Of a stretch of 64,000 nt of DNA, positions 9,342 through 18,693 are shown piece by piece. Both the position numbers and the translations under genes were made by a program. The notes beneath the pieces are model-generated. The model was not told the origin of the DNA. It saw nothing but the letters and a program-made list of their open reading frames with translations, and did no database searches. Origin of the DNA: Phocicoccus schoeneichii (GTDB taxonomy: Bacteria > Bacillota > Bacilli > Staphylococcales > Salinicoccaceae); the NCBI RefSeq assembly GCF_014635565.1, contig NZ_BMDB01000001.1:868001-932000 (forward strand), given 5' to 3'. Numbering within the stretch: the first letter of the stretch is position 1; every line of letters starts with the position of its first letter.

Positions 9342-9416
9342 GCAAATTCTCCTAACACATTAGTTATCATCATATTATTTTACCAAATATATCTTTTAAA
9401 ATAAACGTATGCACAT

Positions 9417-9444
9417 TAAAAGCCCCGAACGAACCATTCGGGGC
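9417..9444 (-). terminator. Terminator of hpf
   Basis: GCCCCGAA / TTCGGGGC stem followed by TTTTAAT on the minus strand, between hpf and secA. Confidence 0.85.
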
Positions 9445-9462
9445 GTCTTACTTTAAAGCTAT

Positions 9463-10014
9463 TTAATTTGTTTCGATTAAACCATACTGACCGTCTTTAC
9501 GTCTATATACAATGCTTGTGCCGTCAGTTTCTCTGTCGTTAAATACGAAGAAATCGTGACCAAGCATGTCCATTTGTAAGATCGCTTCTTCAGCATCCAT
9601 TGGTTTTAATGTAAATTCCTTAGATTTAAAGACTTTAATTTCATCGTCTTTTTGATCGTCTTGGCCTGGCTCTTGTACGCTGAACATGTCTACTTCAGCT
9701 TGAGCTGTCTCACGGAACTTACGGTTAATTTTTGTTTTATGCTTTCTGATTTGACGTTCTAATTTATCAACCGATTGGTCAACGGCAACGTATAAGTCGT
9801 CGTGAACTTCTTCGGCACGTAATGTCAAACCTTTCATTGGGATTGTTATCTCAAACTTCCCTTGTTTGTTCTGATACGTTTTAATATTTGCGTGTGCAAA
9901 TACCTCTGGGTCATTTTTGAAGTAACGTTCTAATTTGCTCACTTTGTCTTCAATGAAGCTTCTGATCGCATCTGTTACCTCGATGTTTTCTCCTCTGATT
10001 TCTACTTTAATCAT
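9463..10014 (-). CDS. hpf: Long-form ribosome hibernation promoting factor
   Basis: A 183-residue long HPF. The N-terminal S30AE domain (about 1-105, [27 protein letters not shown]...) binds the 30S decoding region; the C-terminal domain (about 125-183, with [22 protein letters not shown]) dimerises to bring two ribosomes into a 100S particle during slow growth. The ribosome site is AGGAGGG. It lies between the comF genes and secA, as in S. aureus. Confidence 0.96.
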   Translation of the reverse strand: MIKVEIRGENIEVTDAIRSFIEDKVSKLERYFKNDPEVFAHANIKTYQNKQGKFEITIPMKGLTLRAEEVHDDLYVAVDQSVDKLERQIRKHKTKINRKFRETAQAEVDMFSVQEPGQDDQKDDEIKVFKSKEFTLKPMDAEEAILQMDMLGHDFFVFNDRETDGTSIVYRRKDGQYGLIETN

Positions 10015-10067
10015 GATGAACCCTCCTAATGAATCGGTTATTTCTTATACCCATTATACCAAACAAC

Positions 10068-10667
10068 TTAAACCTTTGAAAACGTTAACACTTTAATTTC
10101 AGCGACTTCATGTGCGTCTAGCACCTCTACCGCATGTGTCATCGTCATCCCGGTCGTATATATGTCGTCTACTATTAATATTCTCTTATTTTTGAGTACT
10201 GAAACGTCAAAAGTGCCTTTAATTGTGAACGGATTTTGACTTTTGGCACGTTCGGATTTTGAGCGCTCCGATTGTCTTTTTCGATGTGCCGTTTCTAGCA
10301 TATCCGTGTATTTTATTTTCAAACAGTCGAGTACTTCTGTTACTTGGTTGTAGCCACGTTCAGATAATCGTTTTGTAGATAAAGGGACGGGGACTACAAA
10401 GTCGTAGGATTTAAAGTTGTGGTTAATGAAAGATGCAAGTACTTCTTTTAACGCATTATCTCCCATAAACTTGTAACGGTGAAAGAGATCCGCAACCCTT
10501 TCATTGTAGTTTAAGAAGCTCGTGACCTCATGCGGGTATTCATAATTTGTATTGGTTTCTTTTAGAAGTTCATCTCGGCAATCCATGCATATTCGAGATT
10601 CTTTTTGAAACATGTTGAGTATCGTCATCTCAGTTTGCAATTGGTTGTGGCACATTAAGCAAATCAT
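10068..10667 (-). CDS. comFC: ComFC-type phosphoribosyltransferase-like competence protein
   Basis: A 199-residue ComF-family protein. An N-terminal zinc-ribbon (CLMC...CMDC, residues 3-31) precedes a PRTase fold with the PRPP-binding motif RILIVDDIYTTGMT and the conserved YNQV element. ComFC works with ComFA in uptake of transforming DNA. It abuts comFA directly (stop and start adjacent), so the two are co-transcribed. Confidence 0.93.
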   Translation of the reverse strand: MICLMCHNQLQTEMTILNMFQKESRICMDCRDELLKETNTNYEYPHEVTSFLNYNERVADLFHRYKFMGDNALKEVLASFINHNFKSYDFVVPVPLSTKRLSERGYNQVTEVLDCLKIKYTDMLETAHRKRQSERSKSERAKSQNPFTIKGTFDVSVLKNKRILIVDDIYTTGMTMTHAVEVLDAHEVAEIKVLTFSKV

Positions 10668-11912
10668 CTAGACTTCTCCTTTATTAAACATTCGAACCGT
10701 CTGTTTTGTTTTAAGTAGAGACAGCGTATTGTGCTTTGCAAAAAGATAAACATTACCAACAGGATCGACAATTTTTCGTCCTGCTCGCCCGGCGATTTGC
10801 ATCAGACTTGCGCTATCGAAATATTCTGCGTGCACCACATAGACATCTAAATATTTAAAAGTCACACCACGTTCTAAAATTGTCGTCGTCACTAAAATAT
10901 CGAGCGTGTCATTTCTCATCTGTTCTACTTTTTGTTTTCTTAATGGATCTCCGCTGTATACTGAATCAATTTTTGAGTAATTTACTTTTAGTACTTCCAT
11001 GAACGGTTCTAGCATGCGTATTTCTGGTACAAAAATCAAAACTTTGCGATTTTCTTCTATGCTTTTGTCTATATAGTCTTTTAATGTTTTATCTAACTTC
11101 TTTTTCTTAAATGTTTTTTCTATGTCTCGAAAAATCACTTCAGGCATCGTGAGTTTTTGTCCATGGTATCGTCGTTTTATTGTGACGGTTTCTGTATTTT
11201 TAAACCCTCTTAGTAACGCACGATTTGGAGTAGCTGTCAGTAAGATGCAAGACCCTGTTTTCGTTAAAGCACGTCTTATTTGATTTTCAAGAATTTTATC
11301 ACGAGCAAGTGGGAAAGCATCGACCTCATCGACGATGATGACGTCAAAGTGTTCGATGAAATTGTAGAGCTGATGGACTGTACATACCGTGAACACGTAG
11401 TCTGTCTCAATCTTTTCGTCGGCATACAATAAATCAATACGTGCTGTGACAAATGCATCTATTAGTCTCAAATAAATTTCACGAACGACATCAACACGTG
11501 GTGAGACAAATGCCACGTTCAGTCCGTTATTCCTTGCGTATTCGATACCTTGGAATGTGATCTCCGTCTTCCCTGCGCCAGTCACCGCATACAGCAATAG
11601 GTCATGATTGTTTTGTATGGCAGAGACGATCATGTCTGAGGCGTGCTGTTGCTCTTTGTTTAATTCGAAGTTGAGCTTAAATTCGATATTATCTTTATAC
11701 CGTTTGGTGTCTTCGTAAAATAATGGAGTCAGGCTATCGCTCCGGCCGAGGGCAATACACTTTAAACAATACGTACATGCCCCTCGTAAATCTTTATAAG
11801 AATAAAACATGCTCACACTCGTGTTACTGCAGCGTAGGCATGTGTACTTACCATTCTCGTGAATAACGCCACGTTCCTTATATAAGTGTTGTCCTTTGTA
11901 TTTTAATTTCAT
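10668..11912 (-). CDS. comFA: ComFA-type DNA-uptake helicase
   Basis: A DEAD-box-like ATPase of 414 residues from the start at 11912 (GGAG 8 bases upstream); an upstream ATG at 11924 is possible. The N-terminal four-Cys zinc finger is CLRC...CTYCLKC. Helicase motifs: AVTGAGKTE (Walker A), IIVDEVDAF (DEVD), LLTATP, and the motif VI region QIAGRAGR. ComFA is thought to power entry of single-stranded DNA into the cytoplasm during transformation. No other late competence genes are in this window. Confidence 0.93.
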   Translation of the reverse strand: MKLKYKGQHLYKERGVIHENGKYTCLRCSNTSVSMFYSYKDLRGACTYCLKCIALGRSDSLTPLFYEDTKRYKDNIEFKLNFELNKEQQHASDMIVSAIQNNHDLLLYAVTGAGKTEITFQGIEYARNNGLNVAFVSPRVDVVREIYLRLIDAFVTARIDLLYADEKIETDYVFTVCTVHQLYNFIEHFDVIIVDEVDAFPLARDKILENQIRRALTKTGSCILLTATPNRALLRGFKNTETVTIKRRYHGQKLTMPEVIFRDIEKTFKKKKLDKTLKDYIDKSIEENRKVLIFVPEIRMLEPFMEVLKVNYSKIDSVYSGDPLRKQKVEQMRNDTLDILVTTTILERGVTFKYLDVYVVHAEYFDSASLMQIAGRAGRKIVDPVGNVYLFAKHNTLSLLKTKQTVRMFNKGEV

Positions 11913-11924
11913 ATATTTCTCCAT

Positions 11925-11957
11925 AAAAAATACGCACAGCAAATATGCTGCGCGTAT
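11925..11957 (-). terminator. Terminator of the degV gene
   Basis: ATACGCRCAGCA / TGCTGTGCGTAT stem on the minus strand followed by six T residues, between degV and comFA. Confidence 0.88.
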
Positions 11958-11969
11958 CTCTATTATTTT

Positions 11970-12857
11970 TTAAAATCCAGTTAAGTCTAATTTCATGTCT
12001 GAATATCCTAAACCAAGTGCTTCTTCTCCTAAATGAGTCCCAATGACAGGCCCGAAGTAACTTTTTAGGAATGTTGTTTTAGAGAATACAGAATCCTCTT
12101 TTAACTCTTCAATCCAAGCATCTGCTGCTTCTTCGTCATTCCCATGAATGATTGTGATGACCATTTCTTTATCAGAATGGCCATTCTTTTCGAAGTCAGA
12201 TTTCACAAGTTGGATGACTTTGTCTTGTGCTTTTTTCATTGTACGAATTTTACCTTTCGCAACTATTTTTCCGTCTTCGAATTCTAAGATCGGTTTGATG
12301 CGTAAAAGACCCCCTACAAATGCTTGTGCATTTGAAAGGCGTCCACCTTTTTGTAAATTCGTTAAGTCGTTAACAATGAAATAAGCATTCATATGTTCTT
12401 TTTGTTTTAGCGTGTTTAATTCATCTAAGAGCTCATCGATTGGTTTTGTATCTTTATTTTGAGCTGCATATAATGCAAGCAACCCTTGAGGTGTACAAGC
12501 AATCTCTGAATCCACAACGTGTACATTAATACCTTCAACACTTTGTGCTGCAGATAATGCGTTCTGGCACGTACCACTAATTCCAGCAGATAAGTGGAAT
12601 GAAATCACGTCTGTATATCCTTCTTTGTTTAACTCTGCTAGAAGTAAAATATAATCCCCAATTGATGGTTGGCTCGTACTTGGCAATCCATCAAAATCTC
12701 TCATCTTGTCATAAAATTCTTCAGTCGTGATGTCTTTACCCTCACGATATGTTTCTTCGCCAAAGATTGTATTCAATGAGATTGTGTAAATATTATTTTT
12801 ATCTTTTATTTCCTCTGATAGATAAGCTGTTGAGTCTACTACAATCGCAATTTTCAT
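11970..12857 (-). CDS. DegV-family fatty-acid-binding protein
   Basis: A 295-residue DegV protein from the start at 12857, which has GGAGG 8 bases upstream; an in-frame ATG 30 bases earlier lacks one. The family binds a single fatty acid and can act as FakB, presenting it to the kinase FakA. The expected elements are visible: IVVDSTAYL at the N-terminus, SQPSIGDY, SAGISGTCQNA and a Gly-rich end region (FGPVIGTHLGEEALG). It sits upstream of comFA but is cut off from it by a terminator. Confidence 0.9.
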   Translation of the reverse strand: MKIAIVVDSTAYLSEEIKDKNNIYTISLNTIFGEETYREGKDITTEEFYDKMRDFDGLPSTSQPSIGDYILLLAELNKEGYTDVISFHLSAGISGTCQNALSAAQSVEGINVHVVDSEIACTPQGLLALYAAQNKDTKPIDELLDELNTLKQKEHMNAYFIVNDLTNLQKGGRLSNAQAFVGGLLRIKPILEFEDGKIVAKGKIRTMKKAQDKVIQLVKSDFEKNGHSDKEMVITIIHGNDEEAADAWIEELKEDSVFSKTTFLKSYFGPVIGTHLGEEALGLGYSDMKLDLTGF

Positions 12858-12942
12858 TTGCTTGTCCTCCATACCCTTAACACTCATTACTATAATACTA
12901 TAATACTTTGCTATGTTAAACTATTTTTAGAGGTGGAAGACA

Positions 12943-13578
12943 ATGGAACAAGCTTATATGAACCATAAAAATATAAAAACTGAAATAGATATTAAAAAAT
13001 CACGCTTCATTTCGCACATTGCACGTACGGAGACTGAAGATGATGCACGTCTGTTCATTCAAAAGATAAAGAAAGAACACCGTGAAGCGACACATAACTG
13101 TAGTGCGTACATCATCGGTGAGAGTGCATTGATTCAGCGTGCGGATGATGACGGTGAACCAAGTGGTACAGCTGGTGTACCGATATTAGAAGTATTGAAA
13201 CGAGAGTCACTCTATAACTGTACGGTTGTTGTAACAAGATATTTTGGAGGCATAAAGCTCGGTGCAGGCGGACTGATTCGTGCATACTCTCAGTCGGCAG
13301 CAGAAGCTGTCAAAGATTCTGGAAAAGTATTTTTAGTTCCGATGATACCAACTGAAATCGTCTTAGATTACACATTCACAAATAAATTCGAGTATTTCCT
13401 AGGCAATGAAAATATAGAAATTAAAGACCAAGAATATACAGATAAAGTCACGTATCATCTTATGATTGAAGAACCGATGGTAGAAAAAGTGCGTGAGACG
13501 CTAAAAGAAATAACGAGCGACACATTCTGGATAACTACAAAAGACGTAGAAATGGCAGAACGTGTGCTCGTTCTATGA
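12943..13578 (+). CDS. yvyE: YvyE/YigZ (IMPACT family) protein
   Basis: A 211-residue member of the IMPACT/YigZ family. The conserved core DDDGEPSGTAGVPILEV and YFGGIKLGAGGLIRAYSQ are clear (about residues 60-115), followed by the C-terminal YigZ domain. The biochemical role is not settled; links to translation or nucleic-acid binding have been proposed. The gene faces degV divergently and overlaps the end of tagO by six bases, tail to tail. Confidence 0.92.
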   Translation: MEQAYMNHKNIKTEIDIKKSRFISHIARTETEDDARLFIQKIKKEHREATHNCSAYIIGESALIQRADDDGEPSGTAGVPILEVLKRESLYNCTVVVTRYFGGIKLGAGGLIRAYSQSAAEAVKDSGKVFLVPMIPTEIVLDYTFTNKFEYFLGNENIEIKDQEYTDKVTYHLMIEEPMVEKVRETLKEITSDTFWITTKDVEMAERVLVL

Positions 13579-14625
13579 GGAAATTCTTTCAAATATTTTT
13601 TGCAAGAAGTTTAAAATCGGACGTTTATTTGATCCTATTAAATCCGTCGCTTCTACAATGATCACAACAGAGAATACAAGTAAGATGCAGATTAACACAG
13701 CACCTGTCACTGTTGATAAGTAAAGTATTACTGATGCGACAGCAAATAACGTTGCCATGAAGTAAATCAGGATTACACTCTCACGGTGTGAGAAACCGAT
13801 GTACTGTAACTTATGATGCAAGTGTCCGCGGTCGGCGCGGGTTAAGCTCACACCTTCACGGTATCTTCTAACCGCAGCAAACGTGATGTCAATAAAAGGG
13901 ACACCTAATATGATGATTGGGAATAAAATCGAGAAGAACGTGACGTTCTTAAACCCGAGAATCGATAACACACCAAGCACGTACCCGAGCAACATCGACC
14001 CATTGTCTCCTAAGAAGAGCTTTGCTGGGTTGAAGTTATAGTAGAGTACGCCGAGCGTCGATCCAATCAAGATCACACTGATCATCATGACAAAAATATT
14101 GTTTTGTAATATACCAATAAACGCGATGCTCGATAATGCAATGACACTCACACCTGCAGCTAAACCATCGAGTCCGTCAATCAAATTGATGGCGTTGATG
14201 ATCACTGCAATCCAAAGAAATGTGAATGGAATTGCGAACACACCGAAGTTCATCGTAATACCGAATGGATTGATTGTGTCGATGATGATTCCAAAAAAGA
14301 TTGGAATGCTGATGACTACAAGCTGTCCGAGGAATTTTATACTCGGCTTCAGGTCATATTTATCATCAATGATCCCTAAGATCACAATCAGAGTTCCCCC
14401 TAAAATAATTGGGATATATTCTCGCTCCACAGGTTGTGCGATGATTACTGTAATTACAAATGAGACAAGTATCGAAACCCCACCAGAAAACGGCATCGGT
14501 CTTTCATGTTGTTTACGATGGTTTGGATAATCTACAAACCCAAAACGATAGCTCAGTCTCATAAATAACGGTGCAATAATAAAGCTAATAATCGCGGATA
14601 GTACTAATAAAAATAATGTATACAT
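13573..14625 (-). CDS. tagO: Undecaprenyl-phosphate GlcNAc-1-phosphate transferase (wall teichoic acid initiation)
   Basis: A 350-residue polytopic membrane enzyme with about ten to eleven membrane segments. It transfers GlcNAc-1-P from UDP-GlcNAc to undecaprenyl phosphate, the first step of wall teichoic acid. Family motifs are present: RKQHERPMPFSGG (cytoplasmic loop 1), DDKYDL, NAINLIDGLDGLAAG (Mg and substrate binding), FLGDNGSMLLG and the HLHHKL His loop. Location beside yvyE and the GGDEF gene matches the S. aureus tagO locus. Confidence 0.94.
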   Translation of the reverse strand: MYTLFLLVLSAIISFIIAPLFMRLSYRFGFVDYPNHRKQHERPMPFSGGVSILVSFVITVIIAQPVEREYIPIILGGTLIVILGIIDDKYDLKPSIKFLGQLVVISIPIFFGIIIDTINPFGITMNFGVFAIPFTFLWIAVIINAINLIDGLDGLAAGVSVIALSSIAFIGILQNNIFVMMISVILIGSTLGVLYYNFNPAKLFLGDNGSMLLGYVLGVLSILGFKNVTFFSILFPIIILGVPFIDITFAAVRRYREGVSLTRADRGHLHHKLQYIGFSHRESVILIYFMATLFAVASVILYLSTVTGAVLICILLVFSVVIIVEATDLIGSNKRPILNFLQKIFERISS

Positions 14626-14761
14626 AGGCTCACCGTTCAGTTTAGTCCAATATACTATATCATATTTATAGCTTCTATACTGAATTTATATGTGAATACG
14701 TTTAATTAATTGTAAAATAATTGTATACTATTACAGATATCAAAAAAGGATGGCGACTGAT

Positions 14762-15811
14762 ATGACAGTTAATTTTATACTCAGTATTGCGCTCATTTTG
14801 AGCTGTATATATATGTTTTATAGAATACAGTTTTTTGAAGATAAAAACCTCGTAGACTCTGATTTTTTCCAAGCGTTTATGCTGACGTCGATTTCAGCAC
14901 TCTTACTACTCGTACCAATAAATCTTGGAAATATCACGTTGAGCTTTTTCTACATCCCGATCTTGTTTTTATTACTGTATAATACATTCGGTTATAAATT
15001 GTTATCGATCGGTATCGTATTCGTCGTCTATTACTTTGTTTTTGATTATGATCTCATGCAATTCTTTATATTCTTAGGTCTCGCAATTTTATTTTTCTTA
15101 ATTGTCCCTTTTATCAGAACGCCAAAGATGGTTATCTTAATTGGATCTAACTTTATCTTTACATGTCTGTATATGATTTTATTACATTTATTTGTCGCAC
15201 CGATTTCACTGAATGTCGGATTTTTGTTCGTCATCTTTTCATCGATTGCAACATTCCTAGCGTCACTCATTTACACAGACATTCAGAATTTGATTCGACT
15301 GTATAAACGCGTCGAAGAAGAAAAGTTTTATGATCCATTGACAAAACTTGGTAACATAAAAACAATGGACACTCATTTAGATGAGATGTTTTTAAAGAAT
15401 GAATCCATAAGTATTCTGCTCATTGACATTGATAATTTTAAATTGATTAACGATATGCAAGGTTTTGAGTCTGGGGATAGATTGATTAAGCAATTGTCGG
15501 ATTTACTGAAGAACCATGTGCCTACTGGTGGCACTTTGTTTAGAAATACTGGGGAAGAGTTTTCGATGGTACTCGGAGATCTAAATTTTGATAGTACAGT
15601 GAGACTCGCAGAAGGAATTCGTAACTCAGTCGAACTTACGAAGTTTCATGTGGATGAATCAGACGTCATCAACATGACGGTGTCCATTGGAATTGGATAT
15701 GTTGATACGAAAGAGGCAACACGTAAAGATCTCGTGAAGATTGCAGACAGCATGTTGTTCGCTGCGAAGAAGCAAGGTCAGAACCGCGTGATGTTTGCAC
15801 CGATTGGATAA
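14762..15811 (+). CDS. gdpS: GdpS-like membrane GGDEF protein with altered TGEEF motif
   Basis: A 349-residue protein with six to seven membrane segments in the first half (about 1-170) and a GGDEF domain (about 185-345). It resembles S. aureus GdpS, which sits at the same locus. The signature loop reads RNTGEEF (Thr263-Phe267) where active diguanylate cyclases have GG[DE]EF; the metal-site Asp in LLIDIDNFK and the VSIGIG element are kept. S. aureus GdpS acts in biofilm and virulence control independently of c-di-GMP, so loss of the first Gly may mean no catalysis. The start at 14762 gives AAAGGA about 11 bases upstream; ATG at 14750 overlaps that site. Confidence 0.88.
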   Translation: MTVNFILSIALILSCIYMFYRIQFFEDKNLVDSDFFQAFMLTSISALLLLVPINLGNITLSFFYIPILFLLLYNTFGYKLLSIGIVFVVYYFVFDYDLMQFFIFLGLAILFFLIVPFIRTPKMVILIGSNFIFTCLYMILLHLFVAPISLNVGFLFVIFSSIATFLASLIYTDIQNLIRLYKRVEEEKFYDPLTKLGNIKTMDTHLDEMFLKNESISILLIDIDNFKLINDMQGFESGDRLIKQLSDLLKNHVPTGGTLFRNTGEEFSMVLGDLNFDSTVRLAEGIRNSVELTKFHVDESDVINMTVSIGIGYVDTKEATRKDLVKIADSMLFAAKKQGQNRVMFAPIG

Positions 15812-15820
15812 GTGAAAAAG

Positions 15821-15856
15821 AAAAAAGCCAGTAAAGCTTTTTTGCTTTTCTGGCTC
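15821..15856. terminator. Bidirectional terminator between gdpS and ytxJ
   Basis: AGCCAG-T-AAAGC pairs with GCTTT-T-CTGGCT around a T-rich loop; A and T runs on both sides serve the two converging genes. Confidence 0.85.
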
Positions 15857-15860
15857 TATA

Positions 15861-16181
15861 TTAGTCTTCTACACTTGCAAGTTTTTGTACTGTAATATTT
15901 GAATGAGAGTCATGCCACTTTACCGTTCCATTCTCAAAATAGAACGCTTGTGGAGATTCGTGTTTAATATCAAAATGGTCTGCTATATAATTAGATAGCT
16001 CTCGATGATCTTGCACGATTAAATAATATCCGTCGATATCACGTTCATAATGGAATTTCTTGAATTCTTCGAATGCATTAATAGATATCGGGCATGTAAT
16101 ACTATGCTTCATAAAGTAAAAGTAAGACTTTTCTTCAAGCAAACGTGTGAACGCCTCAATCGATGTTATTTTCGTAAGCAT
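15861..16181 (-). CDS. ytxJ: YtxJ-like bacillithiol-system monothiol protein
   Basis: A 106-residue thioredoxin-like protein of the YtxJ (DUF2847) family. The active site is SITCPIS with a single Cys30, as in monothiol bacilliredoxin-type proteins; the later ESPQAFYF supplies the cis-Pro region. It probably handles bacillithiol-mixed disulfides in the cytoplasm, a role inferred from the family. It is monocistronic between convergent gdpS and a divergent small membrane protein gene. Confidence 0.88.
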   Translation of the reverse strand: MLTKITSIEAFTRLLEEKSYFYFMKHSITCPISINAFEEFKKFHYERDIDGYYLIVQDHRELSNYIADHFDIKHESPQAFYFENGTVKWHDSHSNITVQKLASVED

Positions 16182-16273
16182 TTAATCACCCCTTCATGGC
16201 TTTATTTAATTTATCACTTATTTTTATTAAAATCAAATTAAAATTTGAAAAATATTTTATAGGAGGCTTTCAT

Positions 16274-16504
16274 ATGAATCGTCCGTTAAAACGTTGGAAT
16301 ATACTAGATACAATAAATGCAACACTCTTAATTGTGGTTATTCTGTATTTTATAGACTTTAAAAATAACGCAACAGTGTCTTGGATTTTTGTAATAGTAT
16401 TCGCTTTTTGGGCTATCACATTAATTGCTCGTAATGTCATGATTACCCGAATGAAAAACAACCCAAACCATCCAATGCATAACCAAGATAAAACACAAGA
16501 ATAA
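16274..16504 (+). CDS. Small two-segment membrane protein
   Basis: A 76-residue protein from ATG 16274, which has a perfect AGGAGG site 7 bases upstream. It has two membrane segments (about 13-33 and 40-60) separated by the short loop DFKNNATVS, and a hydrophilic tail rich in Asn, His and Lys. I do not recognise the family. It converges on the lipoprotein gene with a shared terminator. Confidence 0.75.
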   Translation: MNRPLKRWNILDTINATLLIVVILYFIDFKNNATVSWIFVIVFAFWAITLIARNVMITRMKNNPNHPMHNQDKTQE

Positions 16505-16506
16505 CG

Positions 16507-16542
16507 AAAAAAGCTGGATCTATTTTTTAGAGTCCAGCTTTT
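16507..16542. terminator. Bidirectional terminator
   Basis: AAAAGCTGGA / TCCAGCTTTT stem with A and T runs on both sides; it includes the last codons of the minus-strand lipoprotein gene. Confidence 0.85.
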
Positions 16543-17422
16543 CTACGTTTTTATGATATTTGTCGGAAACTTTTTTTGATACTTCGAGTTTAGGTAAGAT
16601 ATTTTGAAGTTGATAGTTACCTTCATCTTCGTAAACTCTCATTAAGTTCGCGCGCTCTTCATAATAGGATTTAAATGTGTAGAACATTTCGAGTGAGAGC
16701 GTACGCACTTCTTTTCCTTTGTTTGTCTTGATCGCAATGCTGTTGATATTTGCGATCTGCTTATCAAGGAGTGGCATGAGCACATTTTTGATATGTTCTT
16801 CTTTCTCTACAATCGACAAGTCTTTTTGTAATGTTGTCGCTTCATCTTCTAAAGTTTCACTGTTATTGTTAATGACTTTTACTAGTGCGTCAATTTCTTT
16901 CTTTTCGGCGTCAGTGTGCTTTTCTTGGATGAGTCTGTCGCGTGCCTTTTTGTTGTTAAGCACCTTCTCACCATAGTCCGTGAGTTGAGAGTTTATTTCA
17001 ACAGAGCGCTGATATATATCCAGATATTCTCGAAGTTCTTCTGCAAATTGCTTTTTCAACTTGATACTTTCTTTATAAGAGTCGTGTAGAGTTATGATTT
17101 CTTCGTTCGTCACTTCAACATTATTGGCCTTCTCTTCCATCTCTGTTGCAAGTGGAATGAGAGATTCATCTAATATTTCAAAATAGTGATTAAGGTCTTC
17201 ATCTTTTACTTTAGACTCGGTACCAACGTAAATGTTTTCTATTTTCTTAGTATCTAATTGTTCGGCAGCAGTCGTGTCTTTATCTTCCATATCATACACA
17301 GGCTGCATATTTTTCAAATATTTATCTTTGTCTTCTTTTAAGTTATTTCCACACGCCACGAGCACGATACTGAGCGCCGTGATGAGAAACATACGAATCT
17401 TAATCTTTTTGAAGAGTCGCAC
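16520..17422 (-). CDS. EMYY-motif-like staphylococcal lipoprotein
   Basis: A 300-residue lipoprotein: basic N-terminus, hydrophobic core and lipobox LVAC (Cys about 24), then a largely helical, Glu/Lys-rich extracellular part. The phrase SLEMFYTFKSYYEE resembles the EMYY motif used to name a staphylococcal lipoprotein family, here with EMFY. No enzymatic motif is visible and the function is unknown. It is transcribed towards the small membrane protein gene. Confidence 0.7.
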   Translation of the reverse strand: MRLFKKIKIRMFLITALSIVLVACGNNLKEDKDKYLKNMQPVYDMEDKDTTAAEQLDTKKIENIYVGTESKVKDEDLNHYFEILDESLIPLATEMEEKANNVEVTNEEIITLHDSYKESIKLKKQFAEELREYLDIYQRSVEINSQLTDYGEKVLNNKKARDRLIQEKHTDAEKKEIDALVKVINNNSETLEDEATTLQKDLSIVEKEEHIKNVLMPLLDKQIANINSIAIKTNKGKEVRTLSLEMFYTFKSYYEERANLMRVYEDEGNYQLQNILPKLEVSKKVSDKYHKNVEKLDSKK

Positions 17423-17554
17423 GGATTCACTTCCAATCTACATGCTTTCTTTTATAACCCACTTATTATAACATAACTTTTATGTCTTATTTTTAATTCT
17501 TGCGATAGTAGCTTATAATATAGAGTGATTTAAAAATGAAGGGATTTTTTAATC

Positions 17555-18466
17555 TTGAAACAATATGAAAACGAATTGAAGTCTTTACTTCCAAATTCAT
17601 TAATTAAAGTAGATGAACCACTTAAAAACTATACTTATACACATACAGGCGGTAATGCTGATTTCTATATTACTGTTTACACTCACGAAGATGCAAAAAA
17701 TACGCTCATTTTTTGTAAGGAGAACGATATTCCTGTAACGATTCTTGGGAATGGCTCGAACCTCATTATTCGTGATGGTGGTATTCGTGGCGTTGTTTTA
17801 AACACGCTCGAACTGAAAGAAATTACGCGTGAAGGTAACACTGTATATGCAGGAAGTGGCGCACGCATCATTGATGTCTCGCGTTTTGCTCGCGACCATT
17901 CACTTTCAGGTCTAGAATTTGCATGCGGAATTCCGGGGAGTGTCGGTGGTGCAGTGTATATGAACGCTGGTGCTTATGGTGGTGAAATCAAGGACGTGCT
18001 TGTTGAAATTATTGCGGTGACTCCAGAGGGGGAGATTATCACTGTCGGAAAAGATGATCTTCATCTTGGATATCGTAAATCAGTCGTACAAGAAAACGAT
18101 TATTTAGTGCTGCAAGCAATTTTTGAGCTTGAAGAGAGTAATCAGGAAGACATCCAATCTGTGATGGATGAACTCACGCACCTACGCGAATCGAAGCAAC
18201 CGTTAGAATTGCCATCGTGCGGATCCGTATTCCAGAGACCACCCGGCCACTTTGCTGGGAAGCTGATTCAAGACTCTAATTTACAAGGACACAGAATCGG
18301 TGGCGTCGAAGTATCGAAAAAGCACGCCGGATTCATGGTCAACGTCGACAACGGCACAGGCAGCGACTACGAAGCACTCATCGCCCACGTACAAGACGTG
18401 GTGTTTGATAAATTCGGAGTCAAATTAGAACGAGAAGTACGTATTATCGGAGAAAAAGAAGATTAG
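17555..18466 (+). CDS. murB: UDP-N-acetylenolpyruvoylglucosamine reductase
   Basis: A 303-residue MurB that reduces the enolpyruvyl group to give UDP-MurNAc in peptidoglycan precursor synthesis, using FAD and NADPH. FAD-binding elements [14 protein letters not shown] and [20 protein letters not shown] are clear. Catalytic residues are Arg174 (YRKS), Ser224 (CGSVFQRP) and Glu294 (EREVRIIGE). The start is TTG at 17555 with GAAGGGA about 10 bases upstream; the nearby ATG is out of frame. It is followed by its own terminator and the first hairpin array. Confidence 0.96.
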   Translation: MKQYENELKSLLPNSLIKVDEPLKNYTYTHTGGNADFYITVYTHEDAKNTLIFCKENDIPVTILGNGSNLIIRDGGIRGVVLNTLELKEITREGNTVYAGSGARIIDVSRFARDHSLSGLEFACGIPGSVGGAVYMNAGAYGGEIKDVLVEIIAVTPEGEIITVGKDDLHLGYRKSVVQENDYLVLQAIFELEESNQEDIQSVMDELTHLRESKQPLELPSCGSVFQRPPGHFAGKLIQDSNLQGHRIGGVEVSKKHAGFMVNVDNGTGSDYEALIAHVQDVVFDKFGVKLEREVRIIGEKED

Positions 18467-18478
18467 TTTTAGTAGTAG

Positions 18479-18509
18479 AGCCCGAAACCAAGGTGGTTTC
18501 GGGTTTTTA
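18479..18509 (+). terminator. Terminator of murB
   Basis: Perfect 10-bp stem CCCGAAACCA / TGGTTTCGGG with a three-base loop and a T5 tail. Confidence 0.93.
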
Positions 18510-18693
18510 TCTTGTTGAGTGGGGATGTTAGTGTTTTGGTGGTGAAACGTAGTGTGTTAGAAGGAAAGTGTTATTTTTATTTGTGAATTTTTTAACGAAG
18601 TTGTAGTAATTATTCATGGACTCATGTTTGAGTGGCAGACCGTCGATAGTTATTCTTTAATTTATTAGATTCTCATTCAAATTAAACAGTAAC

